Below are positions 12,963 to 17,818 of a stretch of 17,818 nucleotides of DNA, in pieces. Location of the stretch: positions 1 through 17,818 of the forward strand of contig DHVJ01000044.1 of the NCBI GenBank assembly GCA_002412595.1. The letters are read 5' to 3'. The notes under the pieces are model-generated. The model was not told where the DNA came from. It searched no databases and saw only the letters and a list, made by a program, of their open reading frames with translations. The position numbers and the translations under genes are program-made. This DNA is from Anaerolineaceae bacterium UBA5211. GTDB lineage: Bacteria > Chloroflexota > Anaerolineae > Anaerolineales > Anaerolineaceae. Each line of letters starts with the position of its first letter. The stretch's first letter is position 1.

Positions 12963-14375
12963 TTACGCGACTGCCTTGCGGTTGCTCCATGCCAACCAGA
13001 AAGCGCCGGCGCCAATCAACGTGGCCGCCAGACCTGCCAACAAACCCACGATCGGGATTGCGCGGATGAGCACGTACAGGAACACACCCACCAGCAGGTT
13101 CAACCAAATCTTTTCCTCGGTCTGCTTGAAGACCACTTTCATGATCCACTTACCGAACATATACGAGGCGATGATCTTGCTCGCGGTGAATACCGCGAAG
13201 AAAAACGCTAAGAAGACCAGCGTCAGGGCTGAGCCGACCAACCCGAACCAGAAAGGCAGCAGACTGCCCAGGCTGAGAAAGCCGATCAGCACACCGATCA
13301 TGATGAAGACTAGCGGCACAATGAATGCAGCCAGGATACCTACAGCGATGAGCACAAAACCCCAACCCATCGATTTCATCGGCTCCATGTAAGCTGCGTC
13401 CACCAGTTTCAGGAACGGTTTTTTCAGCAGCCATAATGCCAGCGCACCCAAGGCGAATAACTTGATAAGTGACTGCACAACTGAAAACGCTCTGCTCCAG
13501 ACGAACCCACCCGGATGATTACGATCAAATGAGCGCACATTACCGGAGTAAGGTGAGCCGCCCTGATCGGACATACCGGGAACAGGCGTCTGATAAATCA
13601 CAGTACCGGCCGCTATTTTGCCCAATTGGCTGGATTTATCCACCGAACCGGTATAAGTCACCTTGCCGCTGATAACAGCAGCATCGGCGATATATAGCCC
13701 CGGCTCCAGAACGGTGTCCACATACTTGCTGATATAGGGATTGTAGTCCATCCATTCACTGGGCTGAGAAGTCTCTGATTCCTCGCCCAAGTCGATAACC
13801 GCGTCGCCTGCCACATTGCCATTCAATTGCAGCGCTGCCGCGTCTGCGTGCAGATCGCGTCCGACCATACCGGAAAGCAGCCCCTGATAGGCTCCTATGT
13901 ACAAATCACGGCCGACAGTTGAGTTCTCTGCCGTCTTCAGGCTGAAGCCGCCGTAGAAAAGGTTGCGGGCTACGTTAGCGCTGCCGTTGAGGTACATAGC
14001 GGAAGAACCGCCGAAAACAGAACCTTCCACTGTACCGTTCACCGTGATCTCAGCAGCTCCGGTAAACAGGTTGCCGGTGATCACTGCACTGTCGCTCACC
14101 ACAATGGTTTCGCCGGCCAGGAAAGCATCACCGTTGACCGTACCATTGACTGTGACGGTTTGACCGGCAGCGAACAAAACACCGTTCACCGTGCCGTCCA
14201 CCACCACATTTTCTCCGGAGAGGAAAACATCGTCATCCACGGTCTGAGAAGCCGGGATTGTTTCCCCTTTCGGAAATTCCGCTGCGTAAGCCGTGCCGAC
14301 GATACCGAAAACCATCAACGCGACCAAACTTAGCGAGATGAGCCATTTCTTATTAATACGATTAATCCTTGACAT
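12963..14375 (-). CDS. Secreted bactofilin-like (polymer-forming) domain fused to a multi-helix membrane domain
   Basis: I place the start at the ATG at 14375, preceded by GGAG in AAAGGAGAAAAA; an upstream extension lacks support. The 470-residue product begins with a signal peptide or anchor (KKWLISLSLVALMVFGIVGT, then AYA). Residues about 35-200 are a regular repeat of short strands rich in V-x-G-T-V-x-G, for example ENVVVDGTVNGVLFAAGQTV, which would wind into a beta-helix like that of bactofilins. A charged, Ser-rich linker follows, then from about residue 310 at least four or five hydrophobic helices, ending in a short basic tail (SNRKAVA). Bactofilins are normally cytoplasmic and polymerise; here the repeat appears to be exported and tied to the membrane. 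Function unknown; it may scaffold the envelope. Transcribed alone after a terminator. Confidence 0.7.
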   Translation of the reverse strand: MSRINRINKKWLISLSLVALMVFGIVGTAYAAEFPKGETIPASQTVDDDVFLSGENVVVDGTVNGVLFAAGQTVTVNGTVNGDAFLAGETIVVSDSAVITGNLFTGAAEITVNGTVEGSVFGGSSAMYLNGSANVARNLFYGGFSLKTAENSTVGRDLYIGAYQGLLSGMVGRDLHADAAALQLNGNVAGDAVIDLGEESETSQPSEWMDYNPYISKYVDTVLEPGLYIADAAVISGKVTYTGSVDKSSQLGKIAAGTVIYQTPVPGMSDQGGSPYSGNVRSFDRNHPGGFVWSRAFSVVQSLIKLFALGALALWLLKKPFLKLVDAAYMEPMKSMGWGFVLIAVGILAAFIVPLVFIMIGVLIGFLSLGSLLPFWFGLVGSALTLVFLAFFFAVFTASKIIASYMFGKWIMKVVFKQTEEKIWLNLLVGVFLYVLIRAIPIVGLLAGLAATLIGAGAFWLAWSNRKAVA

Positions 14376-14410
14376 TTTTTCTCCTTTACATTTGTCAACC
14401 ACTTTATATA

Positions 14411-14453
14411 CGCTAGAAAATAAAAAATGGTTGTGCGCCTGCACAACCATTTT
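14411..14453 (-). terminator. Rho-independent terminator after the lipoprotein/two-TM gene pair
   Basis: AAAATGGTTGTGC (14424-14436) pairs over 13 positions without mismatch with GCACAACCATTTT (14441-14453), loop GCCT. On the minus strand the hairpin is followed by a T-rich tail (TTATTTTC). It separates the 14478-14807 gene from the bactofilin-like gene, which therefore needs its own promoter in the 48 bases between; I cannot place it with confidence. Confidence 0.85.
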
Positions 14454-14477
14454 CGATGCAATATTTACAGGGTTGGT

Positions 14478-14807
14478 CTATTTGGTCATATCCCGAACAA
14501 CCATCACCAACGTACCCACAACAATGACAAACAAGATCAGAATGGCTCCCAGCAGGATGCCATTGGTCTGTTCAGGGCTGGCAATTAATTCAGGCGAGAG
14601 CGGTTTAGGGTTGCCTGCCAGAAGTGTCGGAGTAGCTGTGACCACTCCCTTGACTTCCAAGTCTCTCGCCCAGGATTCACTCCAAATGACAATGCTCAAG
14701 AAAGCCAGGATAACAGTGACAAAAATAAAGTTTTGGAAATTAACCCAAGCGGGCAGAATTTTTCTCAAGCGTTTGCGTATTTCTCGGATTTTGTCTTCAA
14801 TGGTCAT
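14478..14807 (-). CDS. Small two-TM membrane protein of unknown function
   Basis: The 109-residue protein has a basic N-terminal segment (TIEDKIREIRKRLRKILP), a first hydrophobic helix (NFIFVTVILAFLSIVIW), an extra-membrane Pro/Thr-rich stretch of about 35 residues (VTATPTLLAGNPKPLSPEL), and a second helix (GILLGAILILFVIVVGTLVM) ending in a short charged tail. It is not a family I recognise. Its ATG overlaps the stop codon of the solute-binding lipoprotein gene by four bases (ATGA), so it is co-translated and probably works with it, perhaps as a membrane partner. It has too few helices to be an ABC permease. The gene ends directly before a strong terminator. Confidence 0.7.
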   Translation of the reverse strand: MTIEDKIREIRKRLRKILPAWVNFQNFIFVTVILAFLSIVIWSESWARDLEVKGVVTATPTLLAGNPKPLSPELIASPEQTNGILLGAILILFVIVVGTLVMVVRDMTK

Positions 14808-16165
14808 TCCACAACCTCGAGGCTATCAATAGCTTTTTGGGCACTTTCGGCCGGTTGACTTTGATTGGAAAGTATTTCCTGGACAGCCGTTTTAATACCA
14901 TTATTAAATGCGGAAACCTGACTGGTATTCGGCCGCAGCTGCGCGGATGTCAAAAGCTGGCTGATGGTATCTGCGGTTATAGTGTTTTCCCAGGCGGTTA
15001 ATGAGGAAGGACGCACAGGCAGGTATCCAGATTTTGGCGTCCATTCAGTCAGAAAAACCGGATCAACCAGGTGTTCAATCAACATACCGGCATATTGCTT
15101 TTCAATTTCGTCCTGTTCCACCAGGCACCACACCCAACCCTTGGCCAGTGTAAGAGAAGATTCCCCCAGGGTCGGCACAAGGGCTAACTTAAACGTTTCA
15201 CTGTCCTGGAGTTGGCGGCTGGCCCATGTGATCATCCCTTCGGCTTCGTTGGTCTGGTAATATTCCCAGGCCTGGTCATCCGTCGCTAAATCCAATAATG
15301 CGGGTGAGATCAAGCCGGAATTCACGCCTTGCTGATAAGCCGTCAGTGTCAAAACCAGAGCGTCTGAATCGATAAACGCCTGTCCCTGCGCATCCTGAAC
15401 CGAGCCGCCGGCCGTCAGGTACAACGCTAAAGTCGCTTGAATCGATTGATCGGCAGCCGGAAAAACCAGGGAGTCTAATTGCATCTCAATATCATCCCAA
15501 TTGGGTTGGCTGCTTGTCAGAGAAGCATCTCGATATACGAGACCTAACGCATCCGAAGCAAAGGGCAGGCCGTAAGCAGTGCCCTGCACAATTCCCATGG
15601 ACTGGGCAAATCCGTACCAATCGCTCTCATCAATGGTGGTGGATATTTCGTCAATAGGCTGCAACAGTCCTTTTTGAGCAGCCTGTTCCAAATCCGTCCG
15701 GCTTAATAGCACCAGGGAAGGCAGCGCTTCCGGTGCCACCTGACTGGCATATACCAGCGTATCCAAAATATTACCCGAACCGCTGGCCGCTTTAACCCGA
15801 ATATCCAGATTAACAATTGGATTTTGGGTCATGAAGGACTTGAATTGACCGGTCAACAGCTCCGCTGACTCAGTTTCGTTGTAAGGGCTGAATTGGGGCG
15901 GAACCCAAACGGTCAACTGGATACTGGAAGGTGTCGTTGGAGTAACCGTCACGGTGGTTGTTTCAGCGGTCTCTGCGATGTCGTTTATCTCCTGCGTTGC
16001 CGTGGTAACAGCTTCGACGGAAGATTCCGGCATCATCACGGCATCCAAAATTGACTGCCCTTGGCAGCCAACCAGCAATGTCACAGCCAGTATCAGCCCC
16101 GCGACAAACAATCGAAAAAACTGATTAAATTTAGTACTTTTTGGGTTAATCATTTTTCGTTTCAT
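14804..16165 (-). CDS. Extracellular solute-binding lipoprotein (family 1-like)
   Basis: I choose the ATG at 16165 (453 residues); an earlier TTG at 16207 lacks support and would add residues before the signal peptide. A lipoprotein signal is clear: basic N-terminus, hydrophobic VAGLILAVTLLVG, then Cys34 in the LVGC lipobox. A Thr-rich linker (TTTVTVTPTTPSS) follows, then a binding-protein domain with IQLTVWVPPQFSPYNE, LPSLVLLSRTDLEQAAQKGL and GTAYGLPFASDALGLVYRD. The last two are typical of the sugar-binding proteins of ABC importers. No permease or ATPase gene is adjacent; instead the stop codon overlaps a two-TM protein gene. It may thus be a receptor or orphan binding protein. A TATAAT box on the minus strand at 16221-16216 lies 50 bases before the ATG. 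Confidence 0.75.
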   Translation of the reverse strand: MKRKMINPKSTKFNQFFRLFVAGLILAVTLLVGCQGQSILDAVMMPESSVEAVTTATQEINDIAETAETTTVTVTPTTPSSIQLTVWVPPQFSPYNETESAELLTGQFKSFMTQNPIVNLDIRVKAASGSGNILDTLVYASQVAPEALPSLVLLSRTDLEQAAQKGLLQPIDEISTTIDESDWYGFAQSMGIVQGTAYGLPFASDALGLVYRDASLTSSQPNWDDIEMQLDSLVFPAADQSIQATLALYLTAGGSVQDAQGQAFIDSDALVLTLTAYQQGVNSGLISPALLDLATDDQAWEYYQTNEAEGMITWASRQLQDSETFKLALVPTLGESSLTLAKGWVWCLVEQDEIEKQYAGMLIEHLVDPVFLTEWTPKSGYLPVRPSSLTAWENTITADTISQLLTSAQLRPNTSQVSAFNNGIKTAVQEILSNQSQPAESAQKAIDSLEVVE

Positions 16166-16238
16166 TATTCTACCAACATTCTGTCCTTCAGTACTCCAAG
16201 CTTGCAAGGAAAAGGATTATACATCTAAAAAATCAGGG

Positions 16239-16676
16239 CTAAGGTGTCACCGGAGTTTCTGAAGGGATGGAAGTCTGTGTAGCAGTGTTCACCGGAGTGA
16301 AAGTCGCTGAGGGAATTGGGGTATGTGTAGCTGTAGCCGCAACCGTCGCAGTCTTGCTGGGGGTGGGTGTATATGTGGCTGTAAAGGTAGCCGTGGGCGT
16401 GCTGCTGGGAGGAACCACGTAGGTGATGGTAGGGGTGAATGTGCGTGTGGCAGTAGCCGTCTGAGTGACAGTTGGTGAAAGCGCGGGCAGCGTAAATGTC
16501 GCGGAAAGGGTTTCCGTAAGCGAGCTTGTGGGAGTCTCCGTTGGTGTTGCGGTAGCCTTGCCGGAAGAAGAATTCCAGAGCAGCAGCATACCAAACAGGT
16601 AGCACAAAATGCTGATCACAATGATAGCGATCAGGATCACATGTGTACGGTCCATTTGTTTCAATCTATTCAGCAA
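16239..16676 (-). CDS. Membrane-anchored Thr/Pro-rich low-complexity protein
   Basis: The 145-residue protein has one N-terminal helix (THVILIAIIVISILCYLFGM) and a tail of about 105 residues made almost only of Thr, Pro, Ala, Ser and Val, such as TATPTETPTSSL and SKTATVAATATHTPIP. The tail is probably an extended exported linker, perhaps O-glycosylated; similar tails are frequent in surface proteins of Chloroflexota. There is no recognisable fold. Either the TTG at 16676 (AGGT six bases upstream) or the ATG at 16655 (MDRTHVIL) may be the start. It begins only 14 bases after the ChlD-like gene and on the same strand, so it probably shares its mRNA. The repeat makes other frames look open too, but only this one has the membrane helix. 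Confidence 0.6.
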   Translation of the reverse strand: MLNRLKQMDRTHVILIAIIVISILCYLFGMLLLWNSSSGKATATPTETPTSSLTETLSATFTLPALSPTVTQTATATRTFTPTITYVVPPSSTPTATFTATYTPTPSKTATVAATATHTPIPSATFTPVNTATQTSIPSETPVTP

Positions 16677-16690
16677 ATTTACCTGCCTGA

Positions 16691-17662
16691 TTAACTTTCA
16701 CCTTTTCTTAGCTCATTACTGGCCTGACGCACAGCCATATAGAGATGTTCCGCCCGCAGTTCAGTGATTGAAAGACAGGGCGCGTTGAGATGCTTGGCTA
16801 ATTCATGTGCCAATCCCTGGTCATAGGTAGCTGATTCCATATTGATCACAATACTGGGAACATCGCGCTTGGCTATTTCATCCGCAATCTCATGCGATTC
16901 TTCCAACGGCGGTTTATTTCCCATGGCCACGTTGCCGGCTCCGTCTGTGAGCACGATCAGCAGCGGCATCACTTCCGGATGCAGCACCGCCTCGCGTTCC
17001 AGGATTTCCTGAGCCAGTGCCATTCCGGCGGATAGCGGTGTTTTGCCGCCAACCGGAATGTTGCTGAGTGCTCGCTGCGCCAATTGCACGGAATTGGTAG
17101 GCGGCATTACCAGTGTAGCACGGTCTTTTTGAAAAACCACCAGTCCGACCCGGTCGCGGCGCTGGTAGGCGTCTGTCAACAGGGACATGATGGCGCCTTT
17201 GGTCGCGCTCATGCGTTCCGCCACTGCCATGGACCAGGAAGCGTCCACGACAAACAGGATCATATTGGCCGCGCGCCGCACGCGCACTTTGCGCATGTAG
17301 TCGCTGGGTTTGACATGAAAAGCTACATCGTTGCGGTTTTCTTCTTCTTTACGCTTTTTCTGGTAAGGTGCTGCTGCTCGAATGGTTGCGTCAAAGGCCA
17401 GATCGGTGGCCTTGCCATTCGCCGGACGGGCCTGGATATAACGGCCGCGTTTGCGGTCGGTTTTAGTACGCGAACGGCGCCCGCCGTAATTGCGCACAAT
17501 CTTATCCAGCGGCGTATCCAGGCGGCGCGGCGTGAAAGCCTCACCGACTTTGATCCTTTGGCCGCCCTCCCACCAGTTGGCGTTATATTGGTCAAAAACA
17601 TCTTTGGGGGAAAGAGGGACGTCACCTTCCTGTTCCGGAAGGTCACCCGACTCTTCCCCCAC
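16691..17662 (-). CDS. ChlD-like VWA domain protein, second half of a split magnesium/cobalt chelatase D-type gene
   Basis: The frame encodes the C-terminal part of ChlD/BchD-type proteins. It contains an acidic linker, then GRRSRTKTDRKRGRYIQAR and ATDLAFDATIRAAAPYQ, the segments that precede the VWA domain in the family, and a complete MIDAS metal site: DASWS (Asp140, Ser142, Ser144), Thr208 in GGKTPLSAG and Asp240 in LTDGAGN. In chelatases the D subunit works with an AAA+ I subunit and a large catalytic subunit (ChlH or CobN). The nominal GTG at 17662 has no Shine-Dalgarno and overlaps by one base the TAG of the upstream frame, which holds the AAA+ part. A -1 frameshift at the A7 run just upstream would join both into one protein (SKKSLVGEESGD across the junction). 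Start thus probably not independent. Confidence 0.85.
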   Translation of the reverse strand: MGEESGDLPEQEGDVPLSPKDVFDQYNANWWEGGQRIKVGEAFTPRRLDTPLDKIVRNYGGRRSRTKTDRKRGRYIQARPANGKATDLAFDATIRAAAPYQKKRKEEENRNDVAFHVKPSDYMRKVRVRRAANMILFVVDASWSMAVAERMSATKGAIMSLLTDAYQRRDRVGLVVFQKDRATLVMPPTNSVQLAQRALSNIPVGGKTPLSAGMALAQEILEREAVLHPEVMPLLIVLTDGAGNVAMGNKPPLEESHEIADEIAKRDVPSIVINMESATYDQGLAHELAKHLNAPCLSITELRAEHLYMAVRQASNELRKGES

Positions 17663-17674
17663 TAGACTTTTTTT
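17606..17674 (-). promoter_or_regulatory. Putative programmed -1 ribosomal frameshift site in the ChlD-like gene
   Basis: On the minus strand the codons TCA AAA AAA GTC TAG give the heptamer A_AAA_AAA (17674-17668) in the phase required for tandem -1 slippage. After a 7-base spacer containing the zero-frame TAG, GGGGGAAGAG (17660-17651) pairs with CTCTTTCCCCC (17616-17606, one bulged T). Nested inside, ACCTTCC (17643-17637) pairs with GGAAGGT (17630-17624), loop GGAACA. This is the usual arrangement of slippery site, spacer and stimulatory stem. Slippage would produce the fused AAA+/VWA protein; termination would leave the AAA+ part alone. Confidence 0.75.
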
Positions 17675-17818
17675 GAGTTATCTCGGTCGTGATCCGGTTT
17701 CTCGTCATCCTTCGGGTAGGTTTCCTCACCCTGCCCGCCGATGAGTTGTTCGATCTTCTGGCTAATTTCGTCCACGGCGATCTCGTTCTGCTGGCCGGGG
17801 CCGCCTTTCAAACGGTGC
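17662..17818 (-). CDS. ChlI/ChlD-like AAA+ domain, C-terminal end and linker (5' end outside window)
   Basis: The only open minus-strand frame at the right edge reads HRLKGGPGQQNEIAVDEISQ and continues with KIEQLIGGQGEE and a charged DDEKPDHDRDNSKKV tail, then TAG at 17664-17662. The HRLK segment resembles the end of the lid region of ChlI/BchI-type AAA+ ATPases (typically H-R-x-R/K-x-x-P), followed by the acidic linker seen in ChlD proteins. The AAA+ core lies outside the window, so the assignment leans on the adjacent VWA part. Full-length ChlD proteins fuse exactly these pieces. The TAG overlaps the GTG of the VWA frame (TAGTG), and the frames are in -1 relation through the A7 run. Confidence 0.7.
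   Translation of the reverse strand, partial: HRLKGGPGQQNEIAVDEISQKIEQLIGGQGEETYPKDDEKPDHDRDNSKKV

Noticed and set aside
14393..14398. TTGACA on the minus strand as a -35 box for the bactofilin-like gene
   Set aside because: A -10 box at 17 bases would fall on the start codon itself and no TATAAT-like sequence is there.
14376..14450. N-terminal extension of the bactofilin-like protein
   Set aside because: It would run through the terminator hairpin and has no ribosome binding site, whereas the ATG at 14375 has GGAG and a proper signal peptide.
16239..16580. Possible CRISPR or tandem DNA repeat in the Thr/Pro-rich stretch
   Set aside because: The repetition follows degenerate Thr/Pro/Ala codons without fixed repeat and spacer units.
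16225..16605. Alternative open frames over the Thr/Pro-rich gene
   Set aside because: The repetitive codons leave several frames open; only the frame at 16239-16676 encodes an N-terminal membrane helix followed by the typical Thr/Pro tail.

Overview
The window looks like part of a chromosome from an environmental bacterium of the Chloroflexota, probably Anaerolineae-like. This is an inference from gene content: a Thr/Pro-rich membrane-anchored protein, a secreted bactofilin-like protein with a membrane tail, a sugar-binding-type lipoprotein, and a ChlD-type AAA+/VWA protein. I made no database comparison. Most genes are of moderate to high G+C; one block at about 3.3-4.3 kb is conspicuously AT-rich and looks acquired.

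Layout. Positions 1-1943 (+): the end of wecC followed directly by wecB, a pair that makes UDP-ManNAc and UDP-ManNAcA for surface polysaccharide. 2052-3066 (+): two adjacent nucleoside 2-deoxyribosyltransferase-like genes. 3067-4378: a decayed dispersed repeat, then an AT-rich three-gene minus-strand operon (DUF3467-like protein, small antitoxin, RelE/ParE-like toxin) with a consensus promoter placed so that the transcript would be leaderless, then palindromes and an orphan plus-strand terminator. 4379-6772 (-): proB-proA, the first two steps of proline synthesis. 6895-7920 (+): a GT4-type glycosyltransferase. 7954-10255 (-): a phosphoribosyltransferase and a large polytopic membrane protein resembling GT-C transferases. 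10336-11628 (+): an alkaline-phosphatase-superfamily phosphodiesterase. 11798-12861 (+): an Lrp/AsnC regulator coupled to a LysE-type exporter, closed by a strong terminator. 12963-14375 (-): the secreted bactofilin-like/membrane protein. 14478-17818 (-): a two-TM protein, a solute-binding lipoprotein, a Thr/Pro-rich anchored protein and a ChlD-like gene split into two reading frames.

The most notable observation is the ChlD-like gene at the right edge. The AAA+ portion ends in a TAG just after a slippery heptamer A_AAA_AAA in the correct phase, 7 nt upstream of a long hairpin. The VWA half continues in the -1 frame. This is the full architecture of a programmed -1 ribosomal frameshift that would yield both a short ChlI-like and a long ChlD-like protein from one gene. 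Second in interest is the leaderless DUF3467/antitoxin/toxin island.
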